Shown: positions 1 through 7,292, counted from the first letter of the stretch. The stretch: DNA of 8,081 nt from RUG11783 sp964599695 (GCA_964599695.1 CAZRGP010000055.1:1-8081), one strand, 5' to 3'. Numbers and translations: made by a program. The notes: generated by a model from the letters alone, not told the origin.

Positions 1-59
1 ACGATTTTTGCCTGAGATACAGGAAGCTCGTGACTTCCAGTCATAAGTAGTTCACCTGC
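1..59 (-). other. rhaB: Out-of-frame continuation of rhaB C-terminus
   Basis: The frame starting with GCA at 59-57 is open to the window edge and reads AGELLMTGSHELPVSQAKI. This matches the place and character of the segment that follows the GN(L/I)xxQL signature in RhaB proteins (E. coli has a DEL-containing stretch and then a helix). The frame is one base out of register with the main rhaB frame. The rest of the C-terminus lies outside the window. Confidence 0.6.
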
Positions 60-1320
60 GGTCCAATTGAACCTTCAGATTGCCAAGCGCAGTCGCTTCA
101 ATGGGAAGCGCCACCACCTGTTTTCCTGTCTCCATTTCAGTAAGGCGGTTCAGAAAGGCGTTTTTTGCTCCTCCGCCTACCACATACAGTTTTTTGTATG
201 TTTTGCCGGTGTTTCGCTCCAATTCCTCGATCGCTTTTCTGTAACCTATGGCGAGGGAGCGGTACGCGCAGCGGAAATAATCTCCGACAGAGGCAGGTCT
301 CGTATCCAGAAGCGAGTCGAAGGCCTCTTTCATACTCTCAGGAGAGAGAAGAGAAGCATCATTGGCATCCAGTGTTTCATCGTAGGAACTGGCCATCGCC
401 TCTTCCACGATATCTCCGAAGGGCTTGTCGGGACAAAGCTCTTTTCTCAGTTCATTGGGAAGCCACATTCCCATGATGTTCTTCTGGTAGCGGTTGTAAC
501 CGACTCCGCCCTCATTGGAATAGTTCGCCTTCATGCTTCCCGCGTCCGTAATGGGCTTATCTGTCCGTACACCAAGCAGAGACCAGGTGCCGCTGGAAAG
601 ATACATCTCCCCTTTTTCCATCGGGATCCCCTCTACGGCGCTTCCGGTGTCATGTGTGGCGCACAAAACAACGTCGATCCCCTCATAGGTGCCCGCGGCG
701 TCTCCCGGATGATCCAGTTTCGGAAACAGTTCCTTAGGCAGTCCAAGCCTGCTAATGATCTCTTCGCTGTACTCCAGCGTCTCATGGTCGATCATTCCGG
801 TCGTAGTGGCGTTGGTGAATTCCTTCTTTTTCACACCTGTCAGCTTGTACATCAGATACTCCGGGATCATGAGGAAGTCGGTCACTCCCTCCAGTCTCCC
901 CGCAAGCTTATCCGCGTAGAGCTGATAGATGCTGTTGAATGGCTGGAACTGGCATCCCGCAATGGAATAAAGCTCCTCGAAGGGGATCTTTTCATGCACT
1001 TTGGGAACCACCTCATCCATGCGGTGATCCCTGTAGGCATACACGGGACGAACTTCCTCGTCTCCCTTCATCAGGACATAGTCCACGCCCCAGGTATCGA
1101 TGGAGAGAGAGGATATCTCATACCGCTCCCGGGCTTTACTGATCCCTTCCCGCACATATCCGAGCATCTCTTCCATATCCCAGATGAGGTGTCCGTCCTG
1201 TTCCTTGGCGCCGTTTGGAAAACGGAAGACTTCCTCAGTCTTCAGCTCACCGTCCTCCATCCAGCCTACGATATGCCTTCCGCTGGACGCGCCGATATCG
1301 ATCGCCAGGCAGTATCTCAT
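52..1320 (-). CDS. rhaB: Rhamnulokinase RhaB, C-terminus lost by frameshift
   Basis: This cytoplasmic sugar kinase phosphorylates L-rhamnulose to L-rhamnulose-1-phosphate with ATP. It belongs to the FGGY/ASKHA fold. Visible motifs are the N-terminal phosphate loop DIGASSGR (residues 8-15), SIDTWGVDY (73-81), ATHDTG (221-226) with Asp224 as the expected catalytic base, SSGTWSLLG (242-250), and the nucleotide-binding VVGGGAKN (380-387) followed by the family signature EATALGNL (408-415). The start is the ATG overlapping the rhaD stop codon by one base (TAATG), with GGAG eight bases upstream inside the rhaD end, so translation is probably coupled. The frame ends after 422 residues just past the signature, whereas E. 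coli RhaB has about 489. A neighbouring frame carries a plausible continuation to the window edge, so this is a frameshifted gene or a sequence error. Identity is secure; whether the product is active is unknown. Confidence 0.93.
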   Translation of the reverse strand: MRYCLAIDIGASSGRHIVGWMEDGELKTEEVFRFPNGAKEQDGHLIWDMEEMLGYVREGISKARERYEISSLSIDTWGVDYVLMKGDEEVRPVYAYRDHRMDEVVPKVHEKIPFEELYSIAGCQFQPFNSIYQLYADKLAGRLEGVTDFLMIPEYLMYKLTGVKKKEFTNATTTGMIDHETLEYSEEIISRLGLPKELFPKLDHPGDAAGTYEGIDVVLCATHDTGSAVEGIPMEKGEMYLSSGTWSLLGVRTDKPITDAGSMKANYSNEGGVGYNRYQKNIMGMWLPNELRKELCPDKPFGDIVEEAMASSYDETLDANDASLLSPESMKEAFDSLLDTRPASVGDYFRCAYRSLAIGYRKAIEELERNTGKTYKKLYVVGGGAKNAFLNRLTEMETGKQVVALPIEATALGNLKVQLDRR

Positions 1321-2162
1321 TATTTTTCTCCGATCAAATCCGATTGTTTCTCATACAGGAAGCGCTCATCCAGTGTGATCCCGAAGGGTCCCTGCAGGGC
1401 GCGGAAATCATCCGGGCGGATGGTGTTGCGCTTCACATTGGTCATGCTCATCACCTTGACGAGGATCTCAGCGCTCTTCTCCACCGTATGCATCAGTCCG
1501 AAAGTCTCGTCGAAATCATGTCCGCAGACGAACATTCCGTGATGAGCCCAGACCGCGACATTCTTCGTCTTCATGATCTCACTGGTCCGGACGCCGATCT
1601 CCCTTCCGCCGGGTACCATCCATTCGACCACGCCGATCCCCTGGGGGAAAACGACAGGACATTCGGTCTCCATCTCCCAGATCTCCCTCGTAAAGATCTC
1701 GTCATCCAGAGGAAGAACGAAAGTCAGAGCGACCGTATTCGCCGGATGGGCGTGATACACGACCCGGAGCTCCGGATCTCTCGCCTTGATCACTTCGAGA
1801 TTCATCAGGTGGGTGGGAAGCTCGCTCGTCGGCCTTCCGCCGCCGGTCAGTCCCCACACGATCTTGTATTTTGTCCCGGTCTCATCGACACGGATGACCG
1901 CAACATTGTCCGCGAAGTCCAGTTCCACGTTCCGCATGTATTTCCCGCTTCCGGTCACCATGAAATACTCGCCGGCGAGATCCCTGACCTCGGTGCCGAT
2001 CTCCCGCCACTGCGCGTCTTCGTTCCACTGATCCTTCAGCTGCGCCACTTCCTCTTCAGTCATACGGTAGGAAAGATTTCCTCCGTTGCGCTCATGCCAT
2101 CCCTGGGCAAATCCGTCGGAACAGAGTTTGGTAAAATCCTTGACCACTTTGCTGTTCAGCAT
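1320..2162 (-). CDS. rhaD: Rhamnulose-1-phosphate aldolase RhaD
   Basis: This zinc-dependent class II aldolase splits L-rhamnulose-1-phosphate into dihydroxyacetone phosphate and L-lactaldehyde, the last step of the pathway encoded here. The protein has 280 residues (E. coli 274). It shows the aldolase-II features: GGNLSYR near residues 27-33, PTSELPTH with Glu114 as the likely catalytic acid/base, YHAHP with Zn ligands His137 and His139, and WAHHG with the third ligand His208. Residue roles are assigned by comparison with the E. coli enzyme. The start is the ATG followed by LNSKVVKDF: GAGAGG lies eight bases before it, and it falls four bases after the rhaA stop codon. A longer in-frame ATG at 2264 sits inside rhaA and encodes residues unlike the family. 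The stop overlaps the rhaB start. It is the second gene of the rhaADB operon. Confidence 0.95.
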   Translation of the reverse strand: MLNSKVVKDFTKLCSDGFAQGWHERNGGNLSYRMTEEEVAQLKDQWNEDAQWREIGTEVRDLAGEYFMVTGSGKYMRNVELDFADNVAVIRVDETGTKYKIVWGLTGGGRPTSELPTHLMNLEVIKARDPELRVVYHAHPANTVALTFVLPLDDEIFTREIWEMETECPVVFPQGIGVVEWMVPGGREIGVRTSEIMKTKNVAVWAHHGMFVCGHDFDETFGLMHTVEKSAEILVKVMSMTNVKRNTIRPDDFRALQGPFGITLDERFLYEKQSDLIGEK

Positions 2163-2166
2163 TTTC

Positions 2167-3411
2167 TTAACCTCTCTTGGAAAGAACTTCGTTTTCGTAG
2201 CGCTCCACCTCACCGTACCACTTCGTGGGAACGCCCATGGACTCCAGATAGTAATTCCATACATCGCCGAAAGGCATGCTCTTCATCTCCTCGCTCATCA
2301 TGAGCAGCTTGGAGAAATTGCGCTCATTCTGAAGTTCGGCCATTTCCTTATTCGGAAGAAGCTCCGCGTACAGAAGGGACTTGATCATGTCGCGCATTCC
2401 TACGACCCACGCCGCGATGCGATTGATGGAGGCATCGAAGAAATCCAGTCCGATCATGACGCGGTCCGCACCGGCGCGCACGATCTCTTTGGCGATCTCG
2501 CGTGTCTCATCGTCAAAGAGGACGACGTGGTCGCTGTCCCAGCGAACGGGGCGGCTCACATGGAGAGCCATCTTGTCGTAGAAGAGGAGCATGGAGGAGA
2601 TCTTGTCGCTTACGACTTCGGTGGGATGGAAGTGACCGGTATCCAGCAGGCACAGGCAGTCGTTCTTTGCGGCATAGTTCATATAGAACTCGTGGCTTCC
2701 CACGGTCATGCTCTCCACGCCGATCCCGAACACCTTGCTCTCCACCGTGACATAGACCTTGTCGTGATCATAGGGAGTAGCCAGGATCTCATCGAGGGAC
2801 TTCTTCAGCCTTGCTCTCGGGGCTGTGCGGTCCGCCGGAATGTCCTTGAATCCGTCCGGGATCCAGATATTCATCATGCAGGGCTGTCCTAGTTCTTCTG
2901 CGAAATACTCGCTGATCCGGATGCATGCGATACAATGGTCGACCCAGAACTTCCGCACATCTTCCTTCTCGCTGCTGAGCGTGGCGTCCTCGCTGAGAGG
3001 ATGAGAGAAGCAGGTGGGATTGAAGTCCAGGCCAAGGCCGCGTTCCTTCGCGAACTCGACCCATCTGCGGAAATGCTTCGGCTCCAGCTTGTCCCTGTCG
3101 ACCCACTCTCCCTCATCAAAGATGGCGTAGGAAGCGTGAAGGTTGATCTTGTGCTTTCCGGGGATCAGTTTCAGCGCCTCATCGATATCCGCCATCAGTT
3201 CTTCCGGTGTGCGAGCTTTTCCGGGATAATTTCCGGTAGTCTGGATGCCGCCGGTGAGAGGTCCCTTGCTGTCAAACCCGACAACATCATCTCCCTGCCA
3301 GCAGTGCATACTGACCTTGATCTTTTTCAGTTCTTCCAATGCCTTATCGGTGTCGACACCGATGCTGCGGTACATCTCTTTTGCTTCCAGATAACGACTT
3401 TCGACGGACAT
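2167..3411 (-). CDS. rhaA: L-rhamnose isomerase RhaA
   Basis: RhaA isomerises L-rhamnose to L-rhamnulose, the first step of the pathway, in the cytoplasm and with Mn2+ or similar divalent metals. The protein is full length at 414 residues (E. coli 419). The xylose-isomerase-like TIM barrel signatures are clear: SMHCWQGDDVVGF (34-46), VESKVFGIGVES (223-234), LDTGHFHPTEV (256-266), HVSRPVRWDSDHVV (284-297) and IGLDFFDASINRIAAWV (320-336). By alignment with the E. coli enzyme, the metal ligands are Glu224, Asp257, His260, His284, Asp292, Asp294 and Asp323; all are present. The ATG is preceded by AAGAAGGAG at seven bases. It is the first gene of the operon, four bases ahead of rhaD, and is divergent from an AraC-type regulator. 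No mutarotase or rhamnose transporter is present in the window. Confidence 0.97.
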   Translation of the reverse strand: MSVESRYLEAKEMYRSIGVDTDKALEELKKIKVSMHCWQGDDVVGFDSKGPLTGGIQTTGNYPGKARTPEELMADIDEALKLIPGKHKINLHASYAIFDEGEWVDRDKLEPKHFRRWVEFAKERGLGLDFNPTCFSHPLSEDATLSSEKEDVRKFWVDHCIACIRISEYFAEELGQPCMMNIWIPDGFKDIPADRTAPRARLKKSLDEILATPYDHDKVYVTVESKVFGIGVESMTVGSHEFYMNYAAKNDCLCLLDTGHFHPTEVVSDKISSMLLFYDKMALHVSRPVRWDSDHVVLFDDETREIAKEIVRAGADRVMIGLDFFDASINRIAAWVVGMRDMIKSLLYAELLPNKEMAELQNERNFSKLLMMSEEMKSMPFGDVWNYYLESMGVPTKWYGEVERYENEVLSKRG

Positions 3412-3450
3412 GATTGTACTCCTTCTTCGTGATCATATTGTTGTGATTTA

Positions 3451-3479
3451 ATGATATCGTTCCCGCCTCGACCGCGAAA
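3451..3479 (-). promoter_or_regulatory. Candidate rhaADB promoter, weak -35
   Basis: Read on the minus strand, a TATCAT -10 (3456-3451) follows a TTTCGC -35-like hexamer (3479-3474) after a 17-base spacer. Transcription would start near 3444 and leave a leader of about 30 bases carrying the rhaA ribosome binding site. The poor -35 and the repeat directly upstream fit a promoter that needs an activator. The call is inferred from base matches only. Confidence 0.5.
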
Positions 3480-3512
3480 TGTTCTTACTTTATCAAAATA
3501 CTGTCCTTTCTT
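3480..3512 (-). promoter_or_regulatory. Direct-repeat operator candidate for AraC-family activator
   Basis: Two 11-base direct repeats on the minus strand, AAGAAAGGACA (3512-3502) and AAGTAAGAACA (3490-3480), match at 9 of 11 positions and start exactly 22 bases apart, about two helical turns. AraC-family activators often bind such paired half-sites next to the -35 element. The proximal copy directly abuts the candidate rhaA -35. The distal copy overlaps the -35 zone of the regulator promoter, which would allow autoregulation. The binding protein is inferred from the neighbouring gene. Confidence 0.5.
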
Positions 3513-3524
3513 GCAGAATAAGGC

Positions 3525-3530
3525 TATAAT
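3525..3530 (+). promoter_or_regulatory. TATAAT -10 box of the AraC-type regulator gene
   Basis: A perfect TATAAT lies six bases before the regulator ATG at 3537. No good -35 is seen at 16-18 bases upstream (TGTCCT at 3502-3507 for a 17-base spacer). Normal spacing places the transcription start at or within a base or two of the ATG. Confidence 0.5.
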
Positions 3531-3536
3531 TAGGGC

Positions 3537-4514
3537 ATGAATCCTGTCCTATTGGAAAAATTGAAGCCCATTACCCCGGAAGAGCGTGACATCCTTGCAG
3601 GAGGCCGCGTCATCGACCGCAGTCTCTATTACAGCGATGAGAAGAGCACCGAGATCGATTCTGCCCGGGTCCTGAAGAACGGAAAGCTCATCGATTTCCG
3701 TCCCCATACCCGGTTCGTCCATTTTCCGAAGCATACACACAACTATGTGGAATTCATCTACATGGTCCAGGGATCGACGACACACGTCATCGACGGGGAG
3801 ACGATCCGTCTTGAGCAGGGAGACCTCCTTTTTCTCAATCAGCACGCTGCACAGGAGATCTTCCCTGCAGGAGAAGACGATATCGCGGTCAACTTCATGA
3901 TCCTTCCCCAGTTTTTCGACGAGGCGTTCCGTATGATCGGCGCAGAGGACAACGCGCTGAGGGATTTCATCATCAGCTGTCTCACCGAGGACGACCTGCA
4001 GTCGAATTACCTCTACTTCCACGCCAACGGGATCGTTCCGGTCCAGAACCTGCTGGAAAATATCATCTGGAACCTCCTGGAAGAAGAACCGAACCGGCGG
4101 AGCATGAACCAGATCACCATGGGGCTTCTGTTCCTCTCCCTGATCAATCACGCCTCCGAACTCCGGATCTCGGACCGCTCCTTCGACCGTCAGATCACCA
4201 TGGAGCTGCTTCGGGAGATCGATGCCAATTACCGTTCCGCCTCCCTCTCCTCCTTCGCCGCTTCGCGGAAGATGGACGTGTACACCCTGTCCCGGATCCT
4301 GAAGAAGCAGACCGGAAAGACATTCAAACAGCTTCTCGAGGAAAAGCGGCTGAACCAGGCATGCTTCCTTCTTTCAAACACAAGGCTCACCGTTGATGAG
4401 ATCGCCCGGAACATCGGATATGAGAACCTCAGTTTCTTCTACCGTCTGTTTCAGCGGGTACACGGCTGCACGCCCAGGGAGTTCCGGCTCTCGGAGACAG
4501 CCGGAGGTTCCTGA
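3537..4514 (+). CDS. AraC-family regulator, probable rhamnose operon activator
   Basis: This is a one-component transcription regulator of 325 residues. The N-terminal half holds a cupin-type ligand-binding domain, with PKHTHNYVEFIYMVQG at residues 64-79 and the GDLLFLNQHAAQEI strand pair at 95-108. The C-terminal 100 residues form the AraC double helix-turn-helix: the first HTH covers about 237-258 and the second about 285-308 (TVDEIARNIGYENLSFFYRLFQ), followed by GCTPREFR. There is no signal peptide or membrane segment. Its position divergent to rhaADB, sharing a 125-bp control region, suggests that it senses L-rhamnose or a close derivative and activates that operon. The ligand itself cannot be read from the sequence, so I do not assign rhaS or rhaR. 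The ATG is the only reasonable start, the next Met being residue 76 inside the cupin, yet it lacks a well-spaced ribosome binding site (AGGG ends one base before it). Confidence 0.9.
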   Translation: MNPVLLEKLKPITPEERDILAGGRVIDRSLYYSDEKSTEIDSARVLKNGKLIDFRPHTRFVHFPKHTHNYVEFIYMVQGSTTHVIDGETIRLEQGDLLFLNQHAAQEIFPAGEDDIAVNFMILPQFFDEAFRMIGAEDNALRDFIISCLTEDDLQSNYLYFHANGIVPVQNLLENIIWNLLEEEPNRRSMNQITMGLLFLSLINHASELRISDRSFDRQITMELLREIDANYRSASLSSFAASRKMDVYTLSRILKKQTGKTFKQLLEEKRLNQACFLLSNTRLTVDEIARNIGYENLSFFYRLFQRVHGCTPREFRLSETAGGS

Positions 4515-4532
4515 ACATCGACGGAATACAGA

Positions 4533-4554
4533 GGACCGACACGGTCCATTTTTT
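4533..4554 (+). terminator. Rho-independent terminator after the AraC-type gene
   Basis: A perfect 6-bp GC-rich stem GGACCG/CGGTCC with a three-base ACA loop is followed by A and six T residues. It starts 18 bases after the regulator stop codon and separates it from the MATE gene. Confidence 0.75.
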
Positions 4555-4637
4555 GCTTTAACATAGTTGACATGCACAAGAGAAAACACGCCTGGAGCGG
4601 GAGTTTTGAGAAAGAAGCCAATCTTTTTTTAACTGCG

Positions 4638-4667
4638 TTGACTTTCCTCATTTTTGCTCTGTATAAT
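4638..4667 (+). promoter_or_regulatory. Sigma-A type promoter of the MATE gene
   Basis: TTGACT (4638-4643) and TATAAT (4662-4667) are separated by an 18-base spacer, so 11 of 12 positions match consensus. The start would lie near 4674, giving a leader of about 50 bases. No obvious operator or riboswitch fold is visible in that leader. Confidence 0.8.
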
Positions 4668-4714
4668 CCCACTGTTCGCAATTTTATGGATGACTTTTTG
4701 TCGTAACGAATAGT

Positions 4715-4719
4715 GAGGA
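4715..4719 (+). promoter_or_regulatory. Ribosome binding site fixing the GTG start of the MATE gene
   Basis: GAGGA lies six bases before GTG at 4726. No ATG occurs in this frame until well inside the first membrane segment, so the Shine-Dalgarno sequence supports the GTG start. Confidence 0.75.
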
Positions 4720-4725
4720 AAATCC

Positions 4726-6105
4726 GTGGAAAATACCCAAGTAAAAACAATAGGGAAAGACTATTCCCTGGCGGGACTTGCAAAATTCGTATCTCTTCCC
4801 GTCATCACCCAGTTCGCGCTGTCCATGTTCCAGACTCTGGACGACAGCCTGTTCCTGTCCCGTTATGTCGGGACGGACGCACTTGCTGCATTCAGCCTGT
4901 GCCACCCCCTCTTCATGATCCTTGACGCCGTGGCATGCATGCTGTGCGGCGTATCCGTTCTTTGCGCCACCCAGATGGGTGAAGGACGCACCGAGCAGGC
5001 AAAAAAGAGTTTCACCTCCATCTCCCTTGTATTGTTTCTTTTCGGCTGCGGCTTCGCGCTGGTGAGGATCCTGTTCCTTGAGCCGATCCTCCGCGCTCTC
5101 GGAGTGACCGACAACCTGATCCCCTATGCAATTGATTATCTGAGCATATCCAACTGGTACCTTCCCATCATCACCGTGAACTACCTGTTCTCCCGCTTCT
5201 ATGTAACAGCGGGCAAACCGAAGTATTCCATGGTAACCACCCTGATGAACGCCTTCTGCAACTTCTTCTTCGACTGGCTCTTCATCGCCAAGATGGGAAT
5301 GGGCATCCGCGGAGCCGCGTTCGCCAACCTGATCGGAACCGCTTCCTGCGTTCTCTTCGGTCTTTGGTTCTACAGCAACAAGCAAGCGGAAGTCGGTTTC
5401 TCAGGACTTGTGTCCGACTGGAAGACCCTTCTGTTCCGTGTATTCCAGTTCGGTTTCCCTGAACTGATGACGTCCCTCTCTCTTGCTCTAAGCAGTTACG
5501 TGGCAAACCGCGTCCTCCTCTCCATCGGAGGAGAGCTGGTCATCTCCGCGAGGACTATCGTCAACAGCATCCAGTTCATGTTTATGTCTGTTTTCTTCGG
5601 CCTTATCGATTCCTCCGTGCCGCTGGTGAGCTACGCATACGGAGAGAGGAACCGTGAGAAGATGGTTCGCGTAATGAAACAGATCCTTACTCTGACGACC
5701 GGGCTGTTCACTTTCATTTTCGCTGTGTACGCCCTTTTCGGAAAGAGCATCGTCTCCCTGTACATGAGTCCGGAATCTGCACCGGAACTGGCTTCTGCCA
5801 TACTGGACGGACTGACACTTGCTCCTCTCGGTTTCCTGTTCTTTGGATACAACATCGGTATCCGCGCCATGTTCAGTGCCGTCAACAACTCCAAGGTCGC
5901 TGCGATCCTCTCTGTTCCTGAGACACTGATCTTCCCCAACCTGACCATGCTCACCCTTCCCTACATCATGGGAGTGGACGGCGTGTGGTGGTGCTTCCCC
6001 ATGAACCAGATCCTCACCTTTGTGATCACGATCTATTTTGTGTTCCGCTGCAGAGACCTGTACGGATACGGGAAGAGCGGTATCGCCACTGCACTCGAAA
6101 GGTGA
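4726..6105 (+). CDS. MATE-family efflux transporter
   Basis: This is an inner-membrane antiporter of 459 residues, a usual MATE length, expected to export cationic drugs or metabolites in exchange for Na+ or H+. About twelve hydrophobic segments are visible in two six-helix halves. The first half begins with KFVSLPVITQFALSMFQTLDDSLFLSRYVG (MATE helix 1, acidic residues Asp39/Asp40) and ALAAFSLCHPLFMI; the second half restarts near residue 225 with FRVFQFGFPELMTSLS and continues through SARTIVNSIQFMFMSVFFGLIDSSVPLVSYAYG. The LPVITQ...D...RYVGTDALAAFSL pattern and the QMGEGRTEQAKKS loop are typical of the family. It is transcribed alone from its own consensus promoter and is convergent with the XRE-type regulator gene. 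The substrate cannot be predicted, and nothing links it to rhamnose. Confidence 0.93.
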   Translation: MENTQVKTIGKDYSLAGLAKFVSLPVITQFALSMFQTLDDSLFLSRYVGTDALAAFSLCHPLFMILDAVACMLCGVSVLCATQMGEGRTEQAKKSFTSISLVLFLFGCGFALVRILFLEPILRALGVTDNLIPYAIDYLSISNWYLPIITVNYLFSRFYVTAGKPKYSMVTTLMNAFCNFFFDWLFIAKMGMGIRGAAFANLIGTASCVLFGLWFYSNKQAEVGFSGLVSDWKTLLFRVFQFGFPELMTSLSLALSSYVANRVLLSIGGELVISARTIVNSIQFMFMSVFFGLIDSSVPLVSYAYGERNREKMVRVMKQILTLTTGLFTFIFAVYALFGKSIVSLYMSPESAPELASAILDGLTLAPLGFLFFGYNIGIRAMFSAVNNSKVAAILSVPETLIFPNLTMLTLPYIMGVDGVWWCFPMNQILTFVITIYFVFRCRDLYGYGKSGIATALER

Positions 6106-6181
6106 CCCCGATAGCACATCGTACGAGGAAATACCGCAAGGCGCATGCTTAAAAGCAATGATCCTACAATCGAAGATACTA

Positions 6182-6216
6182 AAAATCAGCGTGACGATTG
6201 AGGTCACGCTGATTTT
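6182..6216. terminator. Bidirectional rho-independent terminator
   Basis: A perfect 14-bp inverted repeat, AAAATCAGCGTGAC and its complement, flanks a 7-base loop (6196-6202). The A-run on the left and T-run on the right give a T-tract after the hairpin on both strands. It lies between the convergent MATE and XRE-type genes and would end transcription from both. Confidence 0.9.
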
Positions 6217-6248
6217 GTCTCTCTGCATGTTATACGTCCGGGATCGTT

Positions 6249-7283
6249 TCAGGCTTTTGCAAGAAGGCGGGCTTTCTCCGCTCTGGCCTCCTGAAGACCT
6301 GTATCCTCCGTGAACCCCCACTCGTTTTCCAGCAGATCTATGATCCGATCGCAGGTCTCCGCCGCCTTGCGGTATTCCCCCATGATCTCATAGATATCCC
6401 GGATCGCCATCAGTTCATCGCTAAACCGTGGCCGACGCGTTTCCTTTTCAAAACATTGCTCGTACAAAGTAATCGCTTTCTGATAGTCACACTTTTTCGC
6501 ATAGTACTGTGCAGCTTCGAACAGACATGCAGTATCTTCCGGGTAAGCAGACACCAAATCATCCATGATGCTGTCCGCCGTTTTTTCATCAAAACGAGCC
6601 AGTGCTATATGCGCACGGTATACCTGAACCATAACAGGTCTCGCATCCGGAAGTTTTGCTGCCTGCTCCAGATATTCTTCCGCCTCCTTCGCCCGGTGAT
6701 CCGCGAGCAAATTGTCCATAAGATACAGATAAGGCAGGCGGACTTGCGGATTATCTTTGACGATGCCACGCCAGAACTCGATCGCTCTCGTGTGATTGGC
6801 GATATTCCAGTCCCAGCTCGCATGGCCTTCTGCCCGATCCAGGACCCATTGGCAGTCTTTCTCTCCCGGCGCCATCCGGACTGCATCTTTGGCGTAACCT
6901 GCCGCTCTCTTGGCGCAGGAATTCATACGATGCCAGTAGAGGTAAGCGATCAGGCTTGTCGCCCGCTGCCTGTTCTGCTCATCATCCAGCTGTGCCTTAA
7001 GAAAGTCCTCGTATTCCCGGAAAAGATCCTGCGGGAGTTCTTCTGTGATATCCAGGCTGTTTTCGATACGGTTCAGCCGCTGTTCACTTGTCAGGTCAAA
7101 CAGGTCATCAATGCTGACGCCGAAGATCTCTGCCAGAAGAGGAAGAGAGGCGATGTCCGGCATGGACACGGCGTTCTCCCACTTGGACACAGACTGTGCA
7201 CCGATATTCAGTTTCTCGGCCAGCTGCTCCTGTGTCAGGCCGGCCTTAAAACGCAGCTGTTTAATTTTCTTTCCCAGTTCCAT
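6249..7283 (-). CDS. XRE-family HTH regulator with TPR-like C-terminus
   Basis: This is a predicted cytoplasmic DNA-binding regulator of 344 residues. Residues 4-63 form an XRE/Cro-type HTH: LGKKIKQLRFKAGLTQEQLA, then the recognition region AQSVSKWENAVSMPD and LPLLAEIFGVSIDDLF. The remaining 280 residues are helical and carry TPR-like repeats (for example about 185-215, 250-283 and 290-320, with patterns such as AAQYYAKKCDYQKAITLYEQ). TPR halves in such regulators may bind peptides or partner proteins, but the signal here is unknown. The ATG at 7283 is chosen because GGAGG lies nine bases upstream and the HTH starts at once; the longer in-frame start at 7364 adds 27 residues unlike the family. 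It is convergent with the MATE gene and divergent from ogt. A regulatory link to either is possible but not shown. Confidence 0.88.
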   Translation of the reverse strand: MELGKKIKQLRFKAGLTQEQLAEKLNIGAQSVSKWENAVSMPDIASLPLLAEIFGVSIDDLFDLTSEQRLNRIENSLDITEELPQDLFREYEDFLKAQLDDEQNRQRATSLIAYLYWHRMNSCAKRAAGYAKDAVRMAPGEKDCQWVLDRAEGHASWDWNIANHTRAIEFWRGIVKDNPQVRLPYLYLMDNLLADHRAKEAEEYLEQAAKLPDARPVMVQVYRAHIALARFDEKTADSIMDDLVSAYPEDTACLFEAAQYYAKKCDYQKAITLYEQCFEKETRRPRFSDELMAIRDIYEIMGEYRKAAETCDRIIDLLENEWGFTEDTGLQEARAEKARLLAKA

Positions 7284-7292
7284 ATGTAGTTT

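Noticed and set aside
52..60. Programmed +1 frameshift in rhaB similar to prfB
   Set aside because: There is an AGG codon before TGA, but no slippery CTT-TGA and no upstream Shine-Dalgarno stimulator; a simple indel or sequence error is more likely.
67..1542. Long plus-strand open frame opposite rhaB (491 codons)
   Set aside because: It lies antisense to a clear RhaB coding sequence, has no recognisable domain, and its openness follows from the codon bias of the real gene.
2163..2264. Longer rhaD start at 2264
   Set aside because: The extra 34 residues lie within the rhaA end and do not resemble the aldolase N-terminus; the ATG at 2162 has a good ribosome binding site.
1215..2892. Plus-strand open frames opposite rhaD and rhaA
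   Set aside because: They are shadows of well-conserved enzymes on the other strand, with no ribosome binding site and no family resemblance.
4567..4572. TTGACA as a -35 box upstream of the MATE gene
   Set aside because: No -10-like sequence lies 16-18 bases downstream; the TTGACT/TATAAT pair further on is far better.
4686..4706. Six-codon leader ORF (MDDFLS) in the MATE leader
   Set aside because: There is no ribosome binding site and no attenuator hairpin, so it is probably chance.
4684..6321. Minus-strand open frames opposite the MATE gene
   Set aside because: They are rich in Asp, Glu and His, as expected from the complement of membrane-protein codons, and they run across the bidirectional terminator.
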